DNA of 64,000 nucleotides from Methanobacteriaceae archaeon (lineage in GTDB: Archaea; Methanobacteriota; Methanobacteria; Methanobacteriales; Methanobacteriaceae). The DNA lies in contig JAUSNX010000002.1 of NCBI GenBank assembly GCA_030656015.1, positions 1-64,000 on the forward strand. Reading direction: 5' to 3'. The translations under genes were made by a program, and so were the position numbers. Below the pieces are notes generated by a model, which saw only the letters and a program-made list of their open reading frames with translations, was not told where the DNA came from and did not search any database. Shown here piece after piece: positions 8,391 through 17,703 of this stretch. Within the stretch, counting starts at the first letter, position 1. Every line of letters starts with the position of its first letter.

Positions 8391-10541
8391 TTATTTTTCA
8401 ATACCAATACGCATGGCATTAATGATAACTGCCAGACTTAATCCCATGTCCCCTATAGCCACAGCCATCCACAAAGAAACAAATCCCAGAACGGCCATTA
8501 AAGCAAAGGAAGACTTTATAATTATAGATACAGTTACATTCTGTTTAACCACAGCCATGGTTCTTTTACTTAAATCAATAAGATAATTGACATTGGAAAT
8601 ATCATCATTCATAAGGGCCACATCCGCAGTTTCAATGGCCACATCTGAACCAGCCACTCCCATGGCAATACCAATGTTTGATAAAGCCAAAGCAGGGGCA
8701 TCATTGACCCCATCTCCCACCACAGCCACATGCTGGCCTTGTTCAATTAATTTTTCCACAATATCCACTTTATCCTGGGGAAGGAGATTAGAATAATAAG
8801 TATCCACTCCGATTTTAGCAGATACTGCTCTAGCAGTCCCTTCATTATCACCAGTTAACATCAATGTGTGAATTTTATTCTCTTTAAGGCTTTTAATAGT
8901 GTTTAATGATTTTTCCCTGATTTTATCCATTAATCCAAATAAAGCCATCAAATTGGAATTTTTACCTAAAATTATAACTGTTTTACCCTGTTTTTCCAAA
9001 TTGGAAATAATTTCATTAATGGAATCCATTTCTGTATTTGATATTTTTAAATCATCAAAAAGTGTTTTTTTCCCAATGATGAATTTATCATCATTAACTT
9101 TTCCCTTGAGACCTTCACCAGTTATAGATTCAAACTCTTCAACTTCAGGAAGGGTTAAATCATTGATATTACCTTTTTCAGAATTTTCAGGCATTTCATT
9201 GTTTTCACTGGCAAATTTTACAATGGCTCGAGCTAAGGGATGTTTAGATTTAGATTCTAAAGCAGCGGCAATTGATAAAATTTCACCGTCAACAAAGTTA
9301 TTTAAGGAGATTAAATCTGTTACTTCTAAGTTACCCTCAGTAAGAGTACCTGTTTTGTCAAAAATCACCGTCTGGATGTTTTGCATCTCTTCTATGAATT
9401 CTCCACCTTTAATTAGTAATCCTTTACGAGTACCCGCAGTGATCCCAGATACCATGGCCACAGGAGTGGAAATAGCTAATGCACAGGGGCAGGATACTAC
9501 CAGCAAAACTAAAGCACGATAAAACCAGGTATCAAAAGACTGTCCCAAAACAGAGGTGGGTATTACCGCCACCATGGCCGCAATCCCCATAACTGCGGGA
9601 GTATAATATTTAGCAAATTTTTCAATGAATTGCTCAGTAGGTGATTTTTTACTTTGTGCTTCTTTAACCAGGTCAATAATTTTTGATATAACTGTTTCTG
9701 TAGATTTTTTGCTCACTTCTATTTCTAAATAACCTTCTTCATTTAAAGTACCTGCAAAAACCGGATCACCAGGATTTTTAGTGATGGGAAGACTTTCTCC
9801 AGTTATTGCTGCCTGGTTAACCGAAGATATTCCTTCTTTTACTTCCCCATCAACCGGGATTTTGTCTCCAGGTTTTACCAGAACCACATCTTTAAGATCT
9901 ACTTGTGAAACATTGATTTCCATAGATTCTCCATTTCGTCGGATAGTTGCCTTCTCAGGAGCCATTTTTAGAAGGGATTTTATTGATTTTCTAGCCCTGC
10001 TTGAAGCATATTCTTCTAAATATTCTGCTAGATAAAATAATAAAAATACAGAGGCCCCTTCAGCACCTTCACCAATTAGAAAGGCACCAAAAGCGGCAAA
10101 TGTTATGAGAATATTAATGGTGAATCGGCCCTTTAAGAGTGACTTTATTCCCGATTTTATGGTATTATATCCCGACAATCCTACTACTATTAAGAATAAT
10201 AACTCAGATAATAAACTTTGAGATGTAAAAAAGTCCAAATATAGGGCAAAACTGAATATAGCTGCGGAAATAGAGATAACTAAAACATGTTTGCGTTTCC
10301 ATAAGGGATCTTTTTCATCCATTAAATCTCCACTACAACAGGAACAAAATTCATTCTCTCCATCATCACATTCAACATGACAGATTTCACTACTTTTTTC
10401 ATGGTTATGGGAATTAGATTGCTTTGTTTTCTCACTGCAACCACACTCACACGATTTTTCCATACGATTATTGTCTGAAATTTCATGTTCGCAGGTGTCT
10501 TTATTATGAGAAGTGTGGTTTTTTTCACTGTTTTTTGACAT
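8391..10541 (-). CDS. Heavy-metal translocating P-type ATPase (Zn/Cd/Pb type)
   Basis: This encodes 716 residues. The core has the P1B features: TGES actuator loop, SCPCALAIS transmembrane CPC motif (near residue 350), DKTGTLTEG phosphorylation site (near residue 393) and TGDNEGTA / [10 protein letters not shown] hinge. In place of a folded metal-binding domain, the first 80 residues are a disordered Cys/His-rich tail (CECGC, SHNHEK, CSCCSGD) suited to soft metals. It exports Zn, Cd or Pb out of the cytoplasm by family analogy. ArsR-like half-sites overlap the predicted transcription start about 80 bases upstream; no regulator gene is adjacent. Confidence 0.88.
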   Translation of the reverse strand: MSKNSEKNHTSHNKDTCEHEISDNNRMEKSCECGCSEKTKQSNSHNHEKSSEICHVECDDGENEFCSCCSGDLMDEKDPLWKRKHVLVISISAAIFSFALYLDFFTSQSLLSELLFLIVVGLSGYNTIKSGIKSLLKGRFTINILITFAAFGAFLIGEGAEGASVFLLFYLAEYLEEYASSRARKSIKSLLKMAPEKATIRRNGESMEINVSQVDLKDVVLVKPGDKIPVDGEVKEGISSVNQAAITGESLPITKNPGDPVFAGTLNEEGYLEIEVSKKSTETVISKIIDLVKEAQSKKSPTEQFIEKFAKYYTPAVMGIAAMVAVIPTSVLGQSFDTWFYRALVLLVVSCPCALAISTPVAMVSGITAGTRKGLLIKGGEFIEEMQNIQTVIFDKTGTLTEGNLEVTDLISLNNFVDGEILSIAAALESKSKHPLARAIVKFASENNEMPENSEKGNINDLTLPEVEEFESITGEGLKGKVNDDKFIIGKKTLFDDLKISNTEMDSINEIISNLEKQGKTVIILGKNSNLMALFGLMDKIREKSLNTIKSLKENKIHTLMLTGDNEGTARAVSAKIGVDTYYSNLLPQDKVDIVEKLIEQGQHVAVVGDGVNDAPALALSNIGIAMGVAGSDVAIETADVALMNDDISNVNYLIDLSKRTMAVVKQNVTVSIIIKSSFALMAVLGFVSLWMAVAIGDMGLSLAVIINAMRIGIEK

Positions 10542-10613
10542 TTAGGGCACCTTATTAAACTGTAGATTATTAATAACAATATTTGATAAGAATAATTAAA
10601 TATTATTAATAAA

Positions 10614-10635
10614 TGTTCATATGAGCATATATTCA
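10614..10635 (-). promoter_or_regulatory. ArsR/SmtB-like operator at the metal ATPase promoter
   Basis: Three alternating hexamers spaced by eight bases, TGTTCA (10614), TGAGCA (10622) and TATTCA (10630), form overlapping imperfect inverted repeats that resemble SmtB/ArsR-family half-sites. An AT-rich TATA-like tract on the minus strand at about 10645-10657 puts the start of transcription near 10624, inside the operator. Assignment of the binding protein is inference. Confidence 0.5.
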
Positions 10636-10755
10636 TATATATTTTATATATTTAAATCTTTTGTCCTAAAACATACAAAAAAAATAAGTGAAAAATAGTA
10701 AAAGAATGTTGAAAAAATAGCAAAAATAAATTCTAAAAAAAATAAAAAGTAGGTT

Positions 10756-11580
10756 TTATTCATTTAAATATAATAAACCAGTTGATCTAGCATAGAAAAT
10801 GATCATTAATGGAATTATTATAAGTGGAACTAGAATTAAACCTACCAACAACAGGCCCAATATATAAGATATTAATACAGCCACTATAATCACAAAATAT
10901 ATGGCAACGACCCATATTACTGCTTTTCCCCATCTGATATCTTTTATTTTTTCTCTTAATTGAGAAAGTTCAAAAGCAGCACTCATTTTATCATAGTAGG
11001 CCATATTGGCAATTCCTAATGGGAACATTATGGCATACAACACCATTACGACCAGCATTATCAAATAGGTCAAGAATATGGCTAAGTACATTCCCCAGAA
11101 TAATAATCCTGAGCTAAGTAATGCTCCGGGAGTAAGTGCAGCTGAGCTGGAAAGGGCTCCGGTGAAAATACTCAAGAAACCACCAAGAAGGCCAAATATT
11201 AGAAATATTACTATTATAGGAATGATTGCTATAATGCCGAATATTATGTTATAGACAACTTGTACCAGCAGCACCTTTAAACCACTCGTAAACATTTCAC
11301 CCCATTCATCAAAATCAGGCAAATCATCCAGGCCGGCCAGGGTTGACTTTATCACCCGGTAAAAATATCCCTGAACAAGGATTGCGGCAATAATGAATAA
11401 TATGGTTCCCATTATCCCTAAAGTAATGATAATCGCTGCATTGTTAGATAATGCACCTAAGAAAACAATGGCCAAGAAAATAATAAATGGAACAATAAGA
11501 ACAGCACCCAGGGTAGCAACTTTACCCCAATTTGATCGTGCATATTCCAAAGAATTAACAATATTTTGATCAATATCCAT
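10756..11580 (-). CDS. DUF4013-type multi-pass membrane protein
   Basis: This encodes 274 residues with about six hydrophobic segments and the family pattern of methanogen DUF4013 proteins: an N-terminal amphipathic start (MDIDQNIVNSLEYARSNWGK), a cytosolic loop with GLDDLPDFDEWGEMFTSGLK, and a terminal Ala/Ile-rich membrane region. Methanobacteriales carry many copies. The function is not known; the family is often found near stress or surface genes. ATG with a preceding GGAGGTATAACT-like sequence supports the start. Confidence 0.8.
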   Translation of the reverse strand: MDIDQNIVNSLEYARSNWGKVATLGAVLIVPFIIFLAIVFLGALSNNAAIIITLGIMGTILFIIAAILVQGYFYRVIKSTLAGLDDLPDFDEWGEMFTSGLKVLLVQVVYNIIFGIIAIIPIIVIFLIFGLLGGFLSIFTGALSSSAALTPGALLSSGLLFWGMYLAIFLTYLIMLVVMVLYAIMFPLGIANMAYYDKMSAAFELSQLREKIKDIRWGKAVIWVVAIYFVIIVAVLISYILGLLLVGLILVPLIIIPLMIIFYARSTGLLYLNE

Positions 11581-11840
11581 AGTTATACCTCCATATTAAT
11601 GATATTATATAATTTTATCAAATACAGAATATATTTTTATTTATTTATTTGAATCTAATAGAAATAAGAATATTTTTTTGAAGGTTATAATCGCTAAATC
11701 GAAGAATAAAAATGGATTGGTACTATATTTGGCCTTATTTTTGATTTTAAGTCCGAGAGTTTCTATGGTTGGTGGCCGGGTAACTATAAATTAAATAAAA
11801 GTGCAGATTAATGTATGAATATTATATGGGAGATATTACA

Positions 11841-12302
11841 ATGGATTTAACTATTTTATGGCTGGTACCGGTAGCATATTTTGTACATATTTTAGAAGAG
11901 ACACCACGTTTTGTTCCCTGGGCCATTAAATATCTTGGTGCGCCTGAAACATTTGGGCAGTTCGTTCTGGGAAATATTATTTTCATGGCCTACGTTATCA
12001 TAGCAACATCACTGGCAATATTTTATCCTAGCGAATTGACGCTGGTTATCGGATTATCGGCTGCGGCATGGATATTCTCAAATTTCTTAATCCATGCATA
12101 TTACACTCTACGAACAGGTGAATATTCTCCAGGTGTTGTGACTGCAAGTGCAATATATGTCCCTGTTTCATTATATATTTACTACAACTTTTTAGGATCT
12201 GGAATGTTAAGTACCCTGGACTTTGTATTGTCCATAATCATAGGTTTTGCAATAATGTATGTTCCAACCATAATACAAGAAAAGAGAAAGGGAAAAATAT
12301 AG
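11841..12302 (+). CDS. HXXEE-family membrane protein
   Basis: This encodes 153 residues starting MDLTILWLVPVAYF; GGGAGA at 11828-11833 lies seven bases before the ATG, which favours it over the ATG at 11811. The signature His-x-x-Glu-Glu is present (FVHILEETPRF), along with four or five membrane segments and a conserved H....YSPGVVT segment. HXXEE proteins are predicted membrane metal-binding enzymes of unknown activity. A remnant of a second HXXEE gene lies at 17275-17463. Confidence 0.8.
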   Translation: MDLTILWLVPVAYFVHILEETPRFVPWAIKYLGAPETFGQFVLGNIIFMAYVIIATSLAIFYPSELTLVIGLSAAAWIFSNFLIHAYYTLRTGEYSPGVVTASAIYVPVSLYIYYNFLGSGMLSTLDFVLSIIIGFAIMYVPTIIQEKRKGKI

Positions 12303-12344
12303 GTTAGGTGATACTTTATTAATGATAAATCAGGTTAAGATATT

Positions 12345-13175
12345 ATGATATTACTCGGAAAAGAAAAATATGAAGAGGTGAAAGAGCCACTGGAAACTGT
12401 GACTTTAAATAATTTATTTGCACGTTCTGTCGTTGAAAAACAGGTATCTGGTGAGATTTATGTGGATAATGAAACCAATCCAGAAACATTTTACATAATC
12501 CATCCTTATGGTATGTCATTACTTTTCGGCGATTTAAATAATTCTGATTTCAATGCAAAATTCAGGGTTTATGCTTTAAATTTAAATCAAACTCGAAATA
12601 GGCACGAATGGATGCAAGTATTTCCAAAAGAGTGGGATGCTGTTTTAAACGATCTATTAAAGGATTCTATCGTGAAATCCTCAGATAATGCTGAAGATAT
12701 TAAAAAAGGGATAGTTGAAATAAATACTCGGATAAATTTTAAATTCAACTTGGATAAATATCTAGAATTTAAAAAAAATAATATTAATCATGATTTAAGG
12801 ATTGTTCGCACTGATAAAAATATATTTACAGATATGAAGGGTACTGTTGTACCGATTTACTTTTGGGACAGTGCCAATGATTTCTATGGGAATGGTATTG
12901 GTTTCAGTTTATATCATGAGAATAGTTTAGCTTCAACGGCTTTTTCTGCATTTATTCACGATAATATGCTAGAATTGGGAATGGAGACCATTGAAGAATT
13001 TCGTGGTAGAGGATTTGCTCAGCATACCTGTTCGGCACTTATAGATTATTGTCTGGAAAACAATTATGAACCAATATGGGCATGTGGACAAGAAAATATT
13101 GGTTCTTATAAGTTAGCTCTAAAGCTTGGATTTGAACCTGCTGGAAGATTTTCATATTATAGATTAAGCGATTAA
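12345..13175 (+). CDS. GNAT-fold acetyltransferase, large (zwittermicin-resistance-like) type
   Basis: This encodes 276 residues. The C-terminal third carries the acetyl-CoA binding motif EEFRGRGFAQHTCSALIDYC and the terminal GNAT segment GSYKLALKLGFEPAG; the N-terminal part (about 150 residues) resembles the accessory domain of the GNAT_acetyltran group. The acceptor is unknown; relatives acetylate antibiotics or small amines. It lies 42 bases after the HXXEE gene and could share its message. Confidence 0.8.
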   Translation: MILLGKEKYEEVKEPLETVTLNNLFARSVVEKQVSGEIYVDNETNPETFYIIHPYGMSLLFGDLNNSDFNAKFRVYALNLNQTRNRHEWMQVFPKEWDAVLNDLLKDSIVKSSDNAEDIKKGIVEINTRINFKFNLDKYLEFKKNNINHDLRIVRTDKNIFTDMKGTVVPIYFWDSANDFYGNGIGFSLYHENSLASTAFSAFIHDNMLELGMETIEEFRGRGFAQHTCSALIDYCLENNYEPIWACGQENIGSYKLALKLGFEPAGRFSYYRLSD

Positions 13176-13326
13176 GCAAATTTGGAAAAAACCACATCTG
13201 GAGTATATAACAGACCATATGGAGAAATAAATCATTTATAGGAAAGGAGTGCATTATATAATTTTTTTGATGAATTTTTACTCAGAAAACGATAAAATTA
13301 TAAACATTAATGCTTAAGGAAATTTT

Positions 13327-13953
<627 letters not shown>

Positions 13954-13984
13954 GGGAATTTTTGAATTAAATATTAATTTGATT

Positions 13985-14020
13985 AAAATTTTTATCTTAA
14001 AAAATAAGATTAAAAATTTT
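13985..14020. terminator. Long stem-loop between convergent genes
   Basis: Arms of about 15 bp (AAAATTTTTATCTTA and TAAGATTAAAAATTTT) pair with a single bulge around a five-A loop. The position between the DJ-1 gene and the converging CrtC-like gene suits a bidirectional terminator or mRNA end structure. Confidence 0.5.
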
Positions 14021-14176
14021 AGTTTTTATATAATTTAGTATGGGTTAATTGGTGCTGTTTTTTCTTATGTATAGCATTAAGCGGATTATATGGTAAAGGT
14101 TTTGTCTCTTCTAAATTTTACAAGCTTATTGTGATAACATTGGCTACTTCATACTATTTTCATGTGGAAAATGATT

Positions 14177-15832
14177 TTACAATGTATCCACACAATTGGA
14201 AAGTAATTTTTTTAGTTTAGATCTATTTGAAGGCCATAAAATATATAAAAAGCTAATTAGTTTTAACAACGAGGAAGGTTCAGGTATCTCAAGTTTATCA
14301 CGCATTTCCACTGTTGCTGGAAGCCCAGCTAATCTGAGTCTATTTAGTATTGGGTCAGAATAGCCGGTTGATTCTGCAAAACCTCGACCAATGGAATTTC
14401 CTTCGGGATCTTTTAAGTATACAGCACCTTCTGAATAATGTAGTCCATTTGCAAAAAATCCTGATTGACCAACGTTTACGATTGGAATCATGGTAAAATT
14501 CCGGATATCCTCTGGAACATCTTCATCAAAGCTAAATTTCCATTCTTGAGGATACCACACGTTAGTAACGGGGTATAAATCGGGGTCCTGTGATTTTTCG
14601 CTTCTTATCCATTTAGTAATCTTTAAGGTTCCTTTAACTTTTTTAGAGTTGCTTTCCTCATCCACATATTTCCCTGAAACATCAGCATCCATTGTTCCTG
14701 GAGGATTGGCCCCTGTCTGATTAAGAAACTGCAACATATCATGTGAATGTATGGAGGCCATTGTTAATTCCCTATCTCCATTAAATTGGGCCATGAACCA
14801 GTCCCATCCTCCTGCAGCCTTTTTATTCATATTATTAGCTGCTCTTAAAACCTTTACGCGAGGGTTACCTGCTGGAAGCATTCCATTGCACCACTGATGG
14901 TCGTACCAGAATTTACCGCTTTTTAAGGAAACTTCTTCTTCATTAATTCTTAAAATACTTTGATCTGGATCGACTCTAAGGTTTGGTACAGAATAATATA
15001 GCGTTCCAACTCCGCCACAGCAAGGATCGCATCCATCTTTGCCCTGAATTAAATATTCTTTGGTTTGTGTAAGTGTAATATCCACTTCAATTTCTGACCC
15101 GGAATCAGGATTTAAATCTACTCCCCAACCTTTAATTTCTAGGGGAAAGGTGCTATCTTCACTTAAAGACTTTATTTTATTCTTTCCCAGGGTATAATCA
15201 AATGGATTGTTTGAAAAATCTATTAATCCGGTTGTACCTGCAATGGCTAAAGGTTTAGAGCGATGATGCTTTCCTCCAGCCTCACTCACAGCAAGGTGCA
15301 ATTCAATGAACTGATTTTCAATATCAGAAAGTCCAAAATGCTTAGCTATTTCTGGAGGTAGCAGTGCATATTGCCAAAACATGAATTGAACGCCATATTC
15401 TTTTCCATTCTCTCCAATACAGCTTCCAACAATAAAATGCCAGCCCAATTGGTAATCCCATTGAGGAGCATCCTCCTGTGGAATTTTAAAATCCGCCTTT
15501 GCAGGTATAGATTTATAACCTTTAGAACTATCCATTCCTAAAAAGAATGTCATTGCATATGCTTGATGTGGTGTGAGTGATGTTGAATGCTCAATTAAGG
15601 TTTCGTAAACATTTTTGTACTTTGGAGTGAATGAATCAGGATTTTTTAGCTTTTCCCTCAAAAGATACTGCATTCTCTCTCCAAAACTTTCATTGCTGTT
15701 TTTTTCGCTTTCCAATCTTTCAATAATCTCTTCTGGAATTTCTTCAGCATTAAATTCATGCATCCATAGAACTTTGGATATATTATCCTTAGTTTCTTCA
15801 TCCAATTTAGCCAGTGAATTTCGAGTTTCCAT
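14177..15832 (-). CDS. CrtC/AttH-like lipocalin-domain protein
   Basis: This encodes 551 residues. The centre and C-terminus match the CrtC/AttH lipocalin group: GKFWYDHQWCNG, GWDWFMAQFNGD, a Trp/Tyr-rich YPVTNVWYPQEWKF and GRGFAESTGY near the end. CrtC proteins hydrate carotenoids and AttH-like ones are secreted hydrolase-like proteins; this protein has no obvious signal peptide and has a long N-terminal extension (about 130 residues). It also contains CDPCCGG. No Shine-Dalgarno precedes the ATG; a TATA-like AATTTATAG at about 15889 (minus strand) would give a short leader. An unusual gene for a methanogen, probably transferred. Substrate unknown. Confidence 0.65.
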   Translation of the reverse strand: METRNSLAKLDEETKDNISKVLWMHEFNAEEIPEEIIERLESEKNSNESFGERMQYLLREKLKNPDSFTPKYKNVYETLIEHSTSLTPHQAYAMTFFLGMDSSKGYKSIPAKADFKIPQEDAPQWDYQLGWHFIVGSCIGENGKEYGVQFMFWQYALLPPEIAKHFGLSDIENQFIELHLAVSEAGGKHHRSKPLAIAGTTGLIDFSNNPFDYTLGKNKIKSLSEDSTFPLEIKGWGVDLNPDSGSEIEVDITLTQTKEYLIQGKDGCDPCCGGVGTLYYSVPNLRVDPDQSILRINEEEVSLKSGKFWYDHQWCNGMLPAGNPRVKVLRAANNMNKKAAGGWDWFMAQFNGDRELTMASIHSHDMLQFLNQTGANPPGTMDADVSGKYVDEESNSKKVKGTLKITKWIRSEKSQDPDLYPVTNVWYPQEWKFSFDEDVPEDIRNFTMIPIVNVGQSGFFANGLHYSEGAVYLKDPEGNSIGRGFAESTGYSDPILNRLRLAGLPATVEMRDKLEIPEPSSLLKLISFLYILWPSNRSKLKKLLSNCVDTL

Positions 15833-16184
15833 ATTTATCTATTTAATTCTATTATTTTCTTTAAATATTATTCTTTTGGAGGAATACTATAAATTTTCCA
15901 TAATGATCTCCTCAATCTAAAAATCTCAGACTTCAATGATGGCATAATAGCGAAGTATGATAAAAATCCATTTTAGATAAAAATTAATTGAAATATGAAT
16001 CGATACAGCCCCTAAAATATCCTGAAACCCCACCAATATTATTTATCTTTTTCTATTTACTAAAAGGCGCATGATACTTATATATCTATGAACAATTCTT
16101 AATTCAGTGAAAAATTAATAAATTATCAGAGCCAGGATTTAAAAAGCTGAAAACTGTTGATATTAATAAAATGGAGATATTAAA
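15833..16184. other. Intergenic region upstream of rsgA
   Basis: This 352-base gap holds the divergent promoters of the CrtC-like gene and rsgA. An ACTTATATATCT TATA-like box near 16077-16088 would start the rsgA message near 16107, leaving a leader of about 80 bases. No ORF or RNA gene is recognised. Confidence 0.4.
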
Positions 16185-17234
16185 TTGAATAATTTATTAA
16201 AGAAATTGGGATGGGATGCCTTTTTTGGTAAACATTTTAAGGAGTATCTAGAGTTATATGAACCCGCAAGGGTCTCAACTGTATATAAAAACGGTTATAA
16301 AGTATATACTAAATCTGAAGAGGTTCGTGCAAGAGTTTCAGGTAATTTACACCAAAATGGAGAACTTCCCGCAGTAGGGGATTGGGTGGTCATATCAAAA
16401 GATGACATAGGTTCTGCGGTTATACATGTGATTTTACCTCGAAAAAACAAATTTTCTAGGAAAGGAGCGGGAAATGTAACCGAAGAACAGATTATTGTCA
16501 CGAATATTGACACTGTTTTCATAGTTACCTCATTAAACAAAGATTTTAACTTAAGAAGGATAGAACGATACATTGCTATCGCCAATGAAAACAAAGTAGA
16601 GCCCGTAGTGGTTCTAAGTAAATTAGATCTTTTCAAAGATGTTGATCAGAAAATAAGAGATGTTCAAGAGATTGCACCTAATACAAAGGTTGTTGCTATT
16701 AGTTCTACAGAGAATAAAGGCATAGATCAACTATCACCTTATCTTAAAGATGGTAAAACAGTGACACTTTTAGGATCCTCAGGTGTGGGCAAATCTACAC
16801 TTATCAATATTCTTGAAGGTTATGAAAGACAAAATGTCGGTGAAATCAGGGAAAAGGACAGCAGAGGAAGGCATGTCACAACTGAAAGAGAAATGATCCT
16901 TTTAGAAAACGGCGGCTTAATTATAGACAATCCCGGAATGAGGGAACTGCAGTTATGGGATGCTGGAGAAGGATTGATTGATCTTTTCAGTGATATTGTA
17001 GAACTTGAGATGCAGTGTAAATTTTCTGATTGCTTGCATGAAACCGAACCTGGTTGTGCCGTCAAAAAAGCAATAAGAGACGGAACACTGTCAAATAAAA
17101 GGCTGGAAAGTTACAGAAAATTACAAAGAGAAATACTGGCTGTTGAAAGGAAAAAGAACCCTAAAATTGCAGAAAAAAAGAAATGGAAAGATATAAAAAA
17201 AATGGCCAAAGAGATTAAAAAAACTAGGAAATGA
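16185..17234 (+). CDS. rsgA: Ribosome small-subunit-dependent GTPase A
   Basis: This encodes 349 residues with the circularly permuted GTPase order of RsgA/YjeQ: an N-terminal OB-fold, then G4 (LSKLD, about residue 146), G1 (GSSGVGKST, about 197) and G3 (DNPGM, about 248), followed by a zinc site in CKFSDCLHETEPGC. RsgA helps maturation of the small ribosomal subunit. TTG start: GGAGA at 16173-16177 lies seven bases before it. RsgA is mainly bacterial; its presence in a methanogen suggests old transfer. Its last 68 coding bases are part of a 74-bp direct repeat found again at 21817. Confidence 0.92.
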   Translation: MNNLLKKLGWDAFFGKHFKEYLELYEPARVSTVYKNGYKVYTKSEEVRARVSGNLHQNGELPAVGDWVVISKDDIGSAVIHVILPRKNKFSRKGAGNVTEEQIIVTNIDTVFIVTSLNKDFNLRRIERYIAIANENKVEPVVVLSKLDLFKDVDQKIRDVQEIAPNTKVVAISSTENKGIDQLSPYLKDGKTVTLLGSSGVGKSTLINILEGYERQNVGEIREKDSRGRHVTTEREMILLENGGLIIDNPGMRELQLWDAGEGLIDLFSDIVELEMQCKFSDCLHETEPGCAVKKAIRDGTLSNKRLESYRKLQREILAVERKKNPKIAEKKKWKDIKKMAKEIKKTRK

Positions 17235-17240
17235 AATGAT
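17167..17240 (+). repeat. 74-bp direct repeat, left copy (3' end of rsgA)
   Basis: Bases 17167-17240 cover the last 68 bases of rsgA including its stop, plus six bases. They match 21817-21890 exactly. The left copy is in the complete gene, so the right copy is the duplicate. Repeats of this kind flank elements integrated at the 3' ends of genes. Confidence 0.95.
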
Positions 17241-17243
17241 GAC

Positions 17244-17274
17244 TCAAAGTATTTTTATGCCCTAATGGAATCCA
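17244..17274. repeat. 31-bp repeat, copy 2 (DJ-1 gene fragment)
   Basis: Exact copy of 13909-13939, the 3' end of the DJ-1/PfpI gene, cut off before the real stop codon. It starts three bases after the 74-bp repeat and joins directly to an HXXEE remnant. Confidence 0.95.
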
Positions 17275-17463
17275 GCACACCATAATCTTCAGGATAAAAT
17301 GGGATACAATCCCGGATTCCTCACAACATGGCTATTTCTAAACCCATTCTGCATTTTAACCATATTCTATGCCTGGAAATTCAACATCTTAACCCATGGA
17401 ATGGATTCTGGCCTTTATCGTGGGTGGGGCCTATATTTTGATACTTATGTTGAATACGACTAG
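17275..17463 (+). pseudogene. Remnant of an HXXEE-family gene (C-terminal part)
   Basis: In one frame the stretch reads HHNLQDKMGYNPGFLTTW, then a hydrophobic segment, a further loop and a stop at 17461. The H......YNPG..T pattern lines up with HAYYTLRTGEYSPGVVT of the intact HXXEE protein at 11841-12302. No start or HXXEE N-terminus precedes it, since the left part is the DJ-1 fragment, so it is a truncated gene. It is too diverged from the intact copy to be a recent duplicate. Confidence 0.6.
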
Positions 17464-17464
17464 G

Positions 17465-17491
17465 TTAAGAAGGGAGAAAAGTTCTTCTTAA
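17465..17491. terminator. Perfect 8-bp hairpin in the gap before mcrB
   Basis: TTAAGAAG and CTTCTTAA pair around an 11-base loop. It follows the stop of the HXXEE remnant and lacks a T-run, so it may be a relic terminator or an unrelated dyad. The rest of the gap (17235-17703) contains the DJ-1 fragment, the HXXEE remnant and then AT-rich sequence with no further feature. Confidence 0.4.
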
Positions 17492-17703
17492 GGTAACAAG
17501 CCAACTAGAGTAGTGAATGTTCAGAAAAAAGACTCAAAGAGAATATATTATCAAATCTAATGAATCCGCGACAAACATTAACACTAACTAATCAAAAAAT
17601 CAGATATTATGTTTAAAAAAATTTAATACTCATTAACAGGTATACTTTTTCATTCCATTATTTTATATCAATGATTAATAAGTAAATAGTAGGGGGAAGT
17701 TCC

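Noticed and set aside
8899-9522. 207-codon open frame antisense to the metal ATPase
   Set aside because: It lies fully inside a well-defined P-type ATPase gene, and its Ser/Pro/Lys-rich product is what the complement of an ATPase gene gives.
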